Origin: Flabesymbios commensalis
Lineage: Eukaryota > Annelida > Polychaeta > Terebellida > Flabelligeridae
Reading direction: 5' to 3'
DNA length: 64,000 nucleotides
Assembly (NCBI GenBank): GCA_964017125.1
Contig: OZ024908.1
Span: forward strand, 67,023,440-67,087,439
The position numbers and the translations under genes are program-made. How positions within the stretch are numbered: position 1 is the first letter of the stretch; every line of letters begins with the position of its first letter. A model generated the notes under the pieces. It did no database searches, was not told where the DNA came from, and saw nothing but the letters and a program-made list of their open reading frames with translations. Positions 53,811 to 63,978 of this stretch are shown one piece after another.

Positions 53811-54007
53811 CTATGGAATTCATTATACTTATACTTATTTAGGATGTAAATTAACAAAACACATACTCGCCAGGTGGTAACATGTGTTTCCATTACCACA
53901 ACAAATAACTATGGAATTCATTATACTTATACTCATTTAGGATGTAAATTAACAAAACACATACTCGCCAGGTGGTAACATGTGTTTCCATTACCACAAC
54001 AAATAAC
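53811..54007 (+). repeat. 98-bp tandem duplication
   Basis: CTATGGAATTCATTATACTT through TTACCACAACAAATAA, twice, almost identical, just after the end of the LINE. Confidence 0.9.
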
Positions 54008-54059
54008 TATCATGTCGGAGCACACTTTGTGTCAGAAACAAGATAACCTAAATATCAGA

Positions 54060-54702
54060 ATGAGTGAGTGAGTGAGTGAGTGAGTGAGTGAGTGAGTGAG
54101 TGAGTGAGTGAGTGAGTGATTGATTGATTGATTGATTGATTGAGTGAGTGAGTGAGTGAGTGAGTGAGTGAGTGAGTGAGTGAGTGAGTGAGTGAGTGAG
54201 TGAGTGAGTGAGTGAGTGAGTGAGTGAGTGAGTGAGTGAGTGAGTGAGTGAGTGAGTGAGTGAGTGAGTGAGTGAGTGAATGAGTGAATGAGTGGGTGGG
54301 TGGGTGGGTGGGTGAGTGAGTGAGTGAGTGAGTGAGTGAGTGAGTGAGTGAGTGAGTGAGTGAGTGAGTGAGTGAGTGAGTGAATGAGTGAGTGAGTGAG
54401 TGAGTGAGTGAGTGAGTGAGTGAGTGAGTGAGTGAGTGAGTGAGTGAGTGAGTGAGTGAGTGAGTGAGTGAGTGAGTGAGTGAGTGAGTGAGTGAGTGAG
54501 TGAGTGAGTGAGTGAGTGAGTGAGTGAGTGAGTGAGTGAGTGAGTGAGTGAGTGAGTGAGTGAGTGAGTGAGTGAGTGAGTGAGTGAGTGAGTGAGTGAG
54601 TGAGTGAGTGAGTGAGTGAGTGAGTGAGTGAGTGAGTGAGTGAGTGAGTGAGTGAGTGAGTGAGTGAGTGAGTGAGTGAGTGAGTGAGTGAGTGAGTGAG
54701 TG
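54060..54702 (+). repeat. TGAG tetranucleotide microsatellite (about 160 units)
   Basis: (TGAG)n with short interruptions of TGAT (54117-54141), TGAA and GTGG (54293-54312). Long minus-strand frames of THSL repeats are artefacts. Confidence 0.98.
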
Positions 54703-55052
54703 CATGGACGAATATGTAAATTAATTAAGACGTTATTAAGACGTTATTTAATTTATGTGTCGCGTCAGTTATTTGGCGTTATCCCATGAGCTGCGGACGT
54801 AGCTATATACTAACAAATGAGTGATGAGTTACAGTACTCCATAGATTCTCAACAGCTGTCAGATAGCATCAAATGATATAATTAATCAGACACCACATCA
54901 GAAGTTAATGATCTATCTTCTCTCCACACCACAATTTACCACACATACAGCCACAATAGCTTTGACAAGAGATTAAATCAGTGAATTAATTGCAGACATC
55001 CTGACACTCACATAATAGAAAGCTCTATAACATTTATAAGTCGTAGTTTGAA
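54703..55052. other. Intergenic, no feature recognised
   Basis: AT-rich DNA without recognised repeats or exons. Confidence 0.45.
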
Positions 55053-55246
55053 CCATTTAACCGCTGCTCCCGAGTATATTCGTTTTTGTCATTTGTTATT
55101 AGCACATCAAGTGCCAGCTGTTAAACATGTTAAACAATAAAACGTGACATCAATCAGCAAAGTTTCAAAAACATTGACCCTGATTATGTCAAATCTGAAT
55201 AATTTTTAATGAGTGAAAATTCCAATTAAATAAACGGTCAAAGGGA
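55053..55246 (+). mobile_element. Family B MITE lacking its hairpin, copy B6
   Basis: ACCATTTAACCGCTGCTCCC, TTATTAGCACATCAAGTGCC, GTGACATCAATCAGCAAAG and the right end AACGGTCAAAGGG are present. The central hairpin is gone except for GAGTGAAAATTC. Confidence 0.65.
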
Positions 55247-55894
55247 AAATAATGTCATGTTCAATATGCAGTATATGACATCAATAAAATGTTGTTCTAA
55301 AAAAATCGAACAAAATATAATATGATTATTCTAAAAAGTAGAATGCAAAGCACGAGCAAACAGAAGAAGTATATAATTATGCGCAGCTATCAAGATTATA
55401 AAGATTTACCTTAATAAAACAATAACTGCTCCAAATAACGTTCTATCATACTTATTATGCATTTTACAATGATATTGTCACGTACATATAGCACTAAACA
55501 TGATGAGGTTAAAGATGTGTATGTGACTAATGATTATTAATGTAGGAGATTTTTTAAGTAACCCCATACTTTCTTATTAAATTTTGACCTATTAATAGAT
55601 GGCACACTTATGTAGTAAGTAATGCAAATACCCCGAAATGAATATATCAAATTTCTTCAGTAGAGTATTGGTCACCAGTGAAGACGTTTTAAATAACATC
55701 AAACCGCAGTTCACTTCAAACAAGGCAAATAGAATCAGATTCTATAGTCACATTCGGTATCACAGGTGTTTTTTCTCTCTCAGTTTATCAGTGACAAATT
55801 ATCGCACTCGGCCCGAGATAACGGAATGCTGTACGTATTCGACAAAGTGGTCATCGCTCATTCCGTGTCACTTCGCGAGTATCTGTCTGTGGGT

Positions 55895-55972
55895 GAATAC
55901 TGCCAAAAGCCAAAAGGCAGTTTCTGCTTACTTTACAAGTAGGCAGATACTGCCTTTTAGCTTTGCAGTGCA
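55895..55972. repeat. Family E hairpin
   Basis: AAAGCCAAAAGGCAGTTTCT, loop CTTTACAAG, complement GGCAGATACTGCCTTTTAGC. Nothing else is recognised in 55247-55894. Confidence 0.7.
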
Positions 55973-56275
55973 GAAAAAGTCAAAACCATGAAATTGGAAA
56001 GTGTCAGGAAACGTCACAAGATGTAGGGCCAACTCTTGGATATTTACAGCAGGTCCAGTACTTTCGCACTTAATTTAGACACACGTGCTTAAACTATAAT
56101 GTTTATCTGTCAATTTTCACTGTAAACATCGTAAAGTGTTTCTGACTAGTTGATGGATTATCCTGTCTCGTAGGATGAGCCTGGTCTCAGTTCTCTTTAT
56201 CAAATAGCATGCACTGTGAGTAATGTACTTCCATTCCAAACTTGATGAGTGTGTGATTGAGTTGATTGAGTTGAT

Positions 56276-56556
56276 TGAGTTGAGTAAGTGAGTGAGTGAG
56301 TGAGTGAGTGAGTGAGTGAGTGAGTGAGTGAGTGAGTGAGTGAGTGAGTGAGTGAGTGAGTGAGTGAGTGAGTGAGTGAGTGAGTGAGTGAGTGAGTGAG
56401 TGAGTGAGTGAGTGAGTGAGTGAGTGAGTGAGTGAGTGAGTGAGTGAGTGAGTGAGTGAGTGAGTGAGTGAGTGAGTGAGTGAGTGAGTGAGTGAGTGAG
56501 TGAGTGAGTGAGTGAGTGAGTGAGTGAGTGAGTGAGTGAGTGAGTGAGTGAGTGAG
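56276..56556 (+). repeat. TGAG microsatellite, second array (about 68 units)
   Basis: Nearly uninterrupted (GAGT)n, preceded by three GTTGATTGA units. It is in the same orientation as the array at 54060. Confidence 0.98.
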
Positions 56557-56754
56557 ATTCTAAGTATAGTGTTTAGAGCCATCATTGCATAATTATGGTA
56601 GCAGGACAGTTTTGAGCAGTGACACAAAATCGCATTGCCAGTGCAACAACATTTCGATAGTCGCGACGTTTCATGTAAGGAGAAGCTATCACATAATATA
56701 TAATGTAGATATCCTGCCGAACCCCTATATATGGAGTACTTAGCATTTTAATTT

Positions 56755-56820
56755 AATTTTTCAGTCACTTGAAGTTGTGTCTCGCTACCGCGACACACAA
56801 CTTCAAGTGACTGAAAATGT
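56755..56820. repeat. CACTTG hairpin core, near perfect
   Basis: TTTTCAGTCACTTGAAGTTG, TGTCTCGCTACCGCGACACA, CAACTTCAAGTGACTGAAAA. No family ends are seen around it. Confidence 0.75.
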
Positions 56821-57370
56821 ATGTGGTTTTGTGAAATTTAGGTCCCAAAATATATCAATGTTTCAAGATTGAAGGCATATTTTACTCTTAGCAACTGGCT
56901 ATAACGGGTAAAGAGATGTTAAAAACATAAAATGGGTACTGTAGTCGACATCAGTGTCCTAGGAATAAAAACGTGGAGCAGAGTCAAACAGGATCCATGT
57001 TCAGACAGAAATTACGATCAATTCACCGCCTATTCAGCACGTTGAGGTAACACAACAACTGTAATATTTTCCTAAGATGTGAAAATATACTTTTTGAAGA
57101 AAGTATCACTATGCCCAATAAAAACATGGAAAGGGTTTCGTTGTCCGAAATACTGTTCGTGGAAGTTGAAGGGAAGAGTCCAGATATCCAGGTTCGCTGG
57201 ACCCCATTTATCCCGCAGTTTCCTCGTGTCACTTGTCTGACGGGGTTGTTTACTTTGGAATGTAAACAAGGCCACCTTGTGTTCAAATGATGCACAGGAC
57301 AAATGATTGCTGCCCGAATTCGTTAGGGTTCAAGGACATGTATGGATGTTTGTATGTATATGACTTTAAA

Positions 57371-57434
57371 AAGACCAAGTGGGTGACTGTCCTGCCACGT
57401 GTACACGTGGCAGGACAGTCACCCATTTGGTCTT
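57371..57434. repeat. 64-bp near-perfect palindrome
   Basis: Arms 57371-57402 and 57403-57434 pair with one mismatch and no loop, centred on CACGTGTACACGTG. Confidence 0.92.
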
Positions 57435-57637
57435 ACTAGAGAAGACTTTCTATATGTTTTTTTTTAAATATTTTGTTGTTAATTAAATAGTAGTTCACCC
57501 ATATTCTGCGCAAAGTACATAATTATATATCATCTTTTTCTCTTTTAGTCTTGATTAGTCATGGATCAATACTCAGACGATCCAGTTTGTCTGTATTGTC
57601 AATACTCATATTATTTCGCCCCCTCAACCCGTTAAGC

Positions 57638-57897
57638 GTTAAGGGGTTTTGTCGAGTTAAAATATTTCCAAAAATCCGAGACAAACTCGGAAGTGGGTGG
57701 GTGGGTCAAGCACCAAGTCGATTTTTAATTTTGTTGTTGAAATTTTGTGTTTTTTCGTGTTTTTTTGTGTTGTTTTCATGTTTCAAAATGTTTCCAAAAA
57801 AAATAAAAAATTGGATAATGGGATGGATGGGTGGATTTCGATTAATCCGAGTTTTTCTCGGATTTTTGGAATTATTTTAACTTGACAAAACCCCTAA
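57638..57897. mobile_element. MITE with about 50-bp terminal inverted repeats
   Basis: The left end is TTAAGGGGTTTTGTCGAGTT, the right end is CTTGACAAAACCCCTAAG, and the inner arms AAAATCCGAGACAAACTCGG and complement also pair. It appears once here. Confidence 0.75.
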
Positions 57898-57899
57898 GC

Positions 57900-58050
57900 A
57901 CGACGATTTATTAGTGCATTAAATTACAGTTACTGGGAATGAAATGAGTGCTATACATCAAGATTTGTAAATGTTTAGTCTCAATTTTGTTTTTAAATAT
58001 AAGTAATTTTTATCTGCTTGAAGTACCGGAACCGACAACTTTAAGCGGGT
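57900..58050 (+). mobile_element. Family K MITE, diverged copy
   Basis: TTACTGGGAATGAAATGAGT, CATCAAGATTTGTAAATGTT and a decayed CACTTG hairpin (CTGCTTGAAGTACC / ACAACTTTAAGCGGG). Confidence 0.5.
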
Positions 58051-58185
58051 GGAAACTGTAAGTAAGAAAACCTACGGGAAAAGGGCTTATTTATTACTAG
58101 TTGACACCCGTGTATTCTGGGATATTTTTTATTCATTTATTAATAAACATAAATCGTCTGAATATATTGTGCATGCCATGTATGC

Positions 58186-58256
58186 TGGCATGCAAAGCCA
58201 AAACGCAATACCTTCTTACTTTACAAGTAAGCAGATACTGCCTTTTGGCTTCACAG
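58186..58256. repeat. Family E hairpin
   Basis: GCAAAGCCAAAACGCAATAC, loop CTTTACAAG, complement AGCAGATACTGCCTTTTGGC. Confidence 0.7.
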
Positions 58257-58399
58257 AGCAGAATATCACAACCTTGAATCATTCGAGTAAGTCGCACTAT
58301 TTTCTCTGTTGCAGTAGGCCTACTATTTCACCATAACACCCGTTTAGACGGGATGTCATCAGAACGTTCACGGAAGAGCAGACGATCTGAGTACTGCTC

Positions 58400-58476
58400 T
58401 GTAAAGCCAAAAGGCAGTATCTGTTCCCTTGTAAAGTGGGTAGATACTGCGTTTTGGCTTTGCACGGCGGAGTAAG
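58400..58476. repeat. Family E hairpin
   Basis: GTAAAGCCAAAAGGCAGTAT, loop CTTGTAAAG, complement AGATACTGCGTTTTGGCTTT, then GCACGGCGG. It is only about 150 bases from the preceding copy. Confidence 0.75.
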
Positions 58477-58899
58477 TATAACTACATGGTCTTCAAATTA
58501 TTATGCTGTGCTTAAGACACAGTTGAATGCACTTTGACATTGACTTCGACTCAAACCGGGTCTTCATTCGTCACGCTCGTTACATTTGATTCAATCTGGG
58601 CCGGCATATGAGAACAATAAAATATCACCTTCCACATTTCCAGAAGATTCTGCGTCATACTTCCATCTCTGATTACTATCTCTAACTACTAGTCAAGTCT
58701 ATTGCCGCTTTAATGAATGATGAATAGAAAAGATCGAGGATTTAGATAACGTTTGTTAAAATACAGGTCAAACTAGAAATGAGGATGGTGAGCCCAGGTG
58801 AGGTTATGGTTTTGAACAGATGACACTAACCTTAACATGACCCGAACTTCAAAACTTGGCGATTTTATGTCACTTAATCGTTTTTAATTTGTTTTGTTA

Positions 58900-59045
58900 G
58901 CCGAGCACTGATATTGGGAATGAAATTAGTGTTTAGACATCAAGATTTGCAAATGTGTGGTCTCAGAATAAACAAATATCAGTAATTTTCACCCACTTCT
59001 GGTTGTGGATCGGTAGCGAGACACAACTTCAAGTGGTTGAAAATT
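58900..59045 (+). mobile_element. Family K MITE
   Basis: GCACTGATATTGGGAATGAA, CATCAAGATTTGCAAATGTG and the hairpin CCACTTCTGGTTGTGGATCG with GACACAACTTCAAGTGG. Confidence 0.65.
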
Positions 59046-59263
59046 TTAATTTTATTTTTTTGACCTAGCGATTCAAGGGTCAGCTACAAATTATACAGTC
59101 GAGTATTCAAATCCATGCCTTGGGGTGAGACACATTAACCCTAATCAGTGGAAAATTTTAATTTTATTTTTTTGACCTAGCGATTCAAGGGTCAGCTACA
59201 AATTATACAGTCGAGTATTCAAATCCATGCCTTGGGGTGAGACACATTAACCCTAATCAGTGG
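59040..59263 (+). repeat. 112-bp tandem duplication
   Basis: Copies 59040-59151 and 59152-59263 look identical by eye and begin AAAATTTTAATTTTATTTTT. A very recent duplication of the right end of the K element and its flank. Confidence 0.93.
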
Positions 59264-59391
59264 AATTGTGTATTAAAATAATAACTGTTCGGACGGGTGT
59301 TATTTAAATCATTCTCTTGAATTGTTTTATTATACACAATTTTAAGACAATGTCCTCTGTTTTATCAGGTATATTATTGTGAATCGCTCAA

Positions 59392-59644
59392 CTCTTCCAA
59401 CGCTGAATCATTTTGTATAAATCATGGAGACCAAATGTTTTTTTTCAATTTAAATCATCATAACTAATAATATGTCTCAGTTAGCTCTTTCTGATTCACT
59501 TGAATATCTAGGTCATGGGTGTACGAACATTAGAAATATTTCTTTTTTATCAGTGCGGAGACCGTCTTTATACGTCAGAATCTGTCGTTTACAGACGGCA
59601 GTTTTGTTCTGACGTATAAAGACGATCCCCGCTCTGAAACGTTA
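59392..59644 (-). mobile_element. Family C MITE (reversed)
   Basis: CTCTTCCAACGCTGAATC, TTGTATAAATCATGGAGACC, CAGTTAGCTCTTTCTGATTC, and a palindromic region of TTATACGTCAGAATCTGTCG and complement, ending CGCTCTGAAACGTTAAGGG. Confidence 0.7.
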
Positions 59645-60193
59645 AGGGCCTACACGTGTCCAGTCGATAAAAAAATGATATGTCAAGGTTCACATACTTT
59701 ATCATGGATACTATGATGCTATCAAATGATGATAATATTAGGTATGTTGGCAAATTAGGGTGAGCATTTTGAGCATTACACCATGTCATGTGATGATGAT
59801 AAAAATGAATTATAATTATGTCAACGTTCACATAATTCATCGCAGATAGGCTACTACCATGATACCATCAGTGATTAATATATTAGCTTAATGCTTTATC
59901 AATCAATCCAGCTTATACGTCGAAATATTGAAAATCATGTGAAAAGAGCATTGTCCGTCCTGTCCGACATTTGAAAACAACTCGTTTAGGACGCTCACAG
60001 ACTGGAATGTGTAGGACTTTGGTAACCCATCCATCTTGGTCTGACCTAATGAGCTGTCTGTTGGTGATCGATATCCAGACTTGGCTGTCTTCTACAGATC
60101 CTGATCACCTGTCTACCCACGCCCCCCACCTGCCATCCAGATGGTAATGAGATTTGTCCAAACGCTCCAGCGAATTCCCCCCCCCCCCACGAG
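59645..60193. other. Intergenic, no feature recognised
   Basis: Loose repeat of CATGTGATGATGATAA-type words at 59700-59840. No gene is seen. Confidence 0.4.
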
Positions 60194-60258
60194 GGGTTGG
60201 CCCAATGTTGGGCTGATGTTAACGTCATCACAACATTGGGCTAACGCTTGTGTTTGCT
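60194..60258. repeat. Family F hairpin copy
   Basis: GGTTGGCCCAATGTTGGGCT and complement CACAACATTGGGCTAACGCT, followed by TGTGTTTGCT. Confidence 0.6.
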
Positions 60259-60544
60259 AAGCCAGCTATGAAGCATAAGCTGGTGACAGCATTCCATTGA
60301 CATGGTTTGGGTCAAACAAATAATAAAATCCCTGCATTACCACGACTGAGAGACGGAACTAACTGATTGTAACTGATAGCAAAATATATCACTAGAGGCT
60401 GTTTTGTTCCATGATTTAAGTCAATAATTTTTTTTTTAAATATGTAGAGCCATATGGACACGTGCCCCGGTTCTTTTCTTTTGATACATATTTTAATACA
60501 AGAGAAAACAGGCCTAGAAACAAATTATAATATTCTTGCCCCAC

Positions 60545-60605
60545 TCCGAAATTCTCCCCGACCAAGTGGGTCGCGGTAACGAGACGCAACTTTAAGTGGG
60601 CGAAC
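60545..60605. repeat. Half-decayed CACTTG hairpin
   Basis: CAAGTGGGTCGCGGTAACGA and GACGCAACTTTAAGTGGG. Part of the left arm is missing. Confidence 0.45.
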
Positions 60606-60823
60606 ATTAAAATATTAAATTTATCTGCCATGAGAATAAAGAAACGCGCTCACGCACACCCCACACACGCACGCCCGTAAATTGTTTACGGCTGCTCCTA
60701 TAGAATGTGAAAACCACAAAATCTTCCACAAATATTCCACCGATTCAGCTACTGACCTTGATCTCGGCAGTTAATTGTCACATCGTCATGTAAGGCGACA
60801 ACGTGGTGGACGACTAGACATTA

Positions 60824-61240
60824 TAAACCTTACAACGCTGAATTAGTTTTGTTTAACCCTCTCAGCGCCGGTGCCGCATATATTCGGGTTTTCATTTTTT
60901 ATTAGCACATTAAGTACCACCTTTTAAACATATTAAAGATTAAATGGGACATCAATCAGCAATATTTGAAAAGTGATGACCTTCATTTTGTCAACTCTGA
61001 ATAATTTCACTCACTTGAAGTTGTGGATCGCGTCAGCGAGACACAACTTCAAGTGGGTGAAAATTCAGTGGAATAATTTGGCGGTTAAAGGGTTGAACCA
61101 TGGCGACTAAAGGTTTTTTCAATTTGAAATCATCATAAATGTATTATTCAGCCCTTTCCGCTTCATTTCAATACCTACGTTATTGGTCTACGACAATTAA
61201 AAATATTGTAATTATTTTAGTGCGACTCTGTTATAAGTCT
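60824..61240 (+). mobile_element. Family C MITE with family B nested inside
   Basis: The left part CCTTACAACGCTGAATTAG TT and the right part GAACCATGGCGACTAAAGG are separated by the B element at 60853-61097. The body continues to AGCCCTTTCCGCTTCATTTC and beyond. Confidence 0.7.
60853..61097 (+). mobile_element. Family B hairpin MITE, copy B3
   Basis: TTAACCCTCTCAGCGCCGG at the left, TTGGCGGTTAAAGGGTTGA at the right, near-perfect hairpin CACTTGAAGTTGTGGATCGC at 61010-61062. Nested in a family C element. Confidence 0.82.
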
Positions 61241-61254
61241 TATACATGTATATT

Positions 61255-61570
61255 AAAAAGTCATCATTTTTATTTTGGTCCCTTAATAATATGCCCATAA
61301 TAATTAACAACATCTCTATAGACTAGAATTGCTTAATTCCTTTAAATTTTGTGTTGTATGGAAAACCCCGTTTATTTGTTATTCCTCTATTTTTTTGTTT
61401 TAGACATGCATGTCTAAAATTATATCTCATCCTTATTTCTCTTCTAGCTGGTAAATGGGCAACCCAGAATTACCAAAAAAAATACGCAATTCTAGTCTAT
61501 GCCTATGGATATGTTGACATATTATGGATATATCAAGGAGTCAAAATAAAAATAATATTGGCCTGATTGT
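61255..61570. mobile_element. Family G palindromic element, diverged copy
   Basis: TTTTTATTTTGGTCCCTTAA, TAGACTAGAATTGC, a central GACATGCATGTC and a reversed GCAATTCTAGTCTATG and TTGACATATTATGG. The arms are much decayed. Confidence 0.6.
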
Positions 61571-61744
61571 GATCGCTTTCAGTTATAGGTGTCATTTCAG
61601 AGATAATCCTGATTCTAATACTTACTACTGATAAAGTTATACGCATACTTCTGTTTTTTTAATTTACATTTTGTTGTTTTCACAACCATTTTAACCATTA
61701 TTTTACCATTAGAGTATTTTACCCCTTAGAGTTAGAAGATGCTA

Positions 61745-61860
61745 AGCTGCCACTTTACAAAGTGGCAGTTTACGCTGGTGAGTTTTTGTTTGTACGTTTT
61801 AGTCATTTAAAGCTGAAATTGCTAACGCAATTTTCAGCTTTAAATGACGAAAACATATTA
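61745..61860. repeat. Two adjacent hairpins
   Basis: GCTGCCACTTTACAAAGTGG (61748-61770) and GTCATTTAAAGCTGAAATTG with its complement ending TTTAAATGACGAAAAC (61795-61855). Confidence 0.7.
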
Positions 61861-61918
61861 CCATTTGTGAAAAATAGACAGCTTCAAATTTGAATGTTTT
61901 GATCAAATCTAAATATAC

Positions 61919-61998
61919 GATTCATCCACTACAAGCCGCGAGTTGCTGTCGCAATTCTCGACTTGTAGTGGCTGAATATGACTTGAACTGGGTGACAA
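61919..61998. repeat. Family A hairpin core alone
   Basis: TTCATCCACTACAAGCCGCG and CTCGACTTGTAGTGGCTGAA, followed by ATGACTTGAACTGGGTGA. The family ends are missing. Confidence 0.6.
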
Positions 61999-62133
61999 AT
62001 GAATAAAATATGTTGTTATTATTAAAACATCTCTACCAAAATGTTCGTTCTAAGACACCTACGTTTTAGAAAACTAAGCCAAGCTTCAGAGATGCAGAAT
62101 GATGCTTTTAACCGTTAGGGACTACAGTGATGT

Positions 62134-62378
62134 TCAACCCTTTCAGCCCTGAGTTTACCATTGTCATCTTCAATCACTACAAGCCGCGAATTGCTCCCGC
62201 AATGCTCGACTTGTAGTGGTTGAAGATGATTTGATGTGGGTAAAAAATTTGAGAAAATTGTCATGTATTGGTAAAAGAGTTTCATGGAAATTTTCAACCC
62301 TTGGTTGTAGGAAAAATAAGTCTGTTTTCAGGGATGTAAAATGTTGCTTTAATGCATCGTGAGGCCTTAAAGGGTTAA
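62134..62378 (-). mobile_element. Family A hairpin MITE, copy A5 (reversed)
   Basis: TTCAACCCTTTCAGCCC at the left (one base off TTAA), GGCCTTAAAGGGTTAA at the right, ACTACAAGCCGCGAATTGCT hairpin in the left half. Confidence 0.78.
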
Positions 62379-62545
62379 TGTCGATCCCCGTACTGAAAGA
62401 GTAAACTATTTATAATAGCCGTAGACCCTTAATATTTATAGGTATTTATATAAAGCGGAAATAGCTAACTAAGACATTTACGATTTTTTCAAATTGCAAA
62501 AAAGATTTACATAATAAATAGTTCAGCTCATTAGGGATTAAAGGG
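62379..62545 (+). mobile_element. Family C MITE right part, abutting family A
   Basis: GTCGATCCCCGTACTGAAAG, ATAGCCGTAGACCC, AAATAGCTAACTAAGACATT. It begins exactly at the TTAA that ends the A5 element, so A5 probably inserted into it. Confidence 0.6.
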
Positions 62546-62647
62546 TTGAGTACATGGACATATCACAGAGTATAATTATTATATCAATTTCAGTGGTTTA
62601 TAATGTATACTTGAAACCTTATACATAGGGCTTTAGCCGCACAGGGG

Positions 62648-62892
62648 TCACTCCTTTAGTCGCCAGTCCCAATTACATTTTTTTTTCATTTTTATTCGCA
62701 CATTATATGCCAGTTTTTGAACACGTTAAATATAAACCGTCACATCACTGAACACGATTTCAAAATCGTTGACCTGCATTTTGGCATTTCTGAATAATTT
62801 TCACTCACTTGAAGTTGTGGATCGCGTCAGCGAGACACAACTTCAAGCGGGTGAAAATTTAAATTAACTAATTTGACGTTTAAAGGGTCAAT
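62648..62892 (+). mobile_element. Family B hairpin MITE, copy B4
   Basis: CTTTAGTCGCCAGTCCC at the left, TTTGACGTTTAAAGGGTCAA at the right, hairpin CACTTGAAGTTGTGGATCGC near perfect at 62803-62860. Confidence 0.75.
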
Positions 62893-63754
62893 TAAATTCA
62901 TGTGATATCTGCACTGATTAAAAAAAACACTGACAGAAAATGCAGTCACATTGTGCACGTCTCCACGACAACTGAGATTTGTAATAACACATAGCCTAAT
63001 TATCAATAAAAGGATTGCGTTGTCTTCCGGGGCGGAATAACAAAATAACAAAAACTCAAACCCAATTAGTTTGAACATGAGCATTTTTATTTGTTTTTAT
63101 AATGGGCTACTGGATATGCGAGCACAATCCCTGTCCAATTAAATCTGAAGACGCCGCGCGGGGACCCTCTTAATTAGACATCAGAATCTGAAAGGGCTGA
63201 TCAAGACAAACTTCTTCTACATCCTCTCCTGACTCTTGTCAATTAGGTAGGAAAGAAAACATTGTCATTTTGAGATATGATACATGTGTAAGCCATTTTG
63301 GTCAATTCACTTACATTTAGGCTTAGACCATTTGATATTAAAATTTCTCTTTCAATAATACTATGAAATGTAGCTATATGCCTATGGGAATAAACACATA
63401 GTATTTAATATCCATTATAAAATAATTACTTATCATGGAATTGAGATTTGCAAATTTGTAAAAGTATATTTTTGAATATCCGCAAAAATGACTAAAAGTA
63501 CTCATTCCTTTCGTAAATTTTATAATATGAAAATAGAAAACGTAAATAGGCAAGCAATATTTTTGTTGCATTGCGCTGTAGTTGAATACTACCCACATTA
63601 TTATTCATCAGAACAATTAAATGGGGAACAAAAATAAATCAACCAATAAATGAAAAAAAATCAACCAATAGCCCTAAATAGGAAAAATGAATAGGGAGCT
63701 GTCCAGCATTATCCTGTAGGCATACGCACAGGTCAGATACCCAGGATACTCGAG
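62893..63754. other. Intergenic, no feature recognised
   Basis: AT-rich DNA with chance frames only. Confidence 0.45.
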
Positions 63755-63840
63755 ATGTTCAGGTTTAATGTTGGGCCGACGTCGTAGACGTTGGCCCAAC
63801 GTTAAATCAACATAGAGTGAACGCGTCTCGTGTTTGCCGG
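63755..63840. repeat. Family F hairpin, well-preserved copy
   Basis: The centre is TTGGGCCGACGTCGTAGACG with TTGGCCCAACGTTAAA as partner. The right outer arm is CGCGTCTCGTGTTTGCCGGG. Confidence 0.75.
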
Positions 63841-63978
63841 GCGGGCGTCCGGGGAATGCCATGTGCAATTCGAGAAGATTCGGAGACGTCTATATGAGTC
63901 CGTGCGGATTATTATCCGGGTGTCAGCATCAATAACCCCATCCTGGACGTCTTCAGCCGACCTCACCACAGTACCGCT

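Noticed and set aside
54055-54705. Long open frame of THSL repeats
   Set aside because: Pure product of the TGAG microsatellite. The same applies to the frame at 56187-56627.
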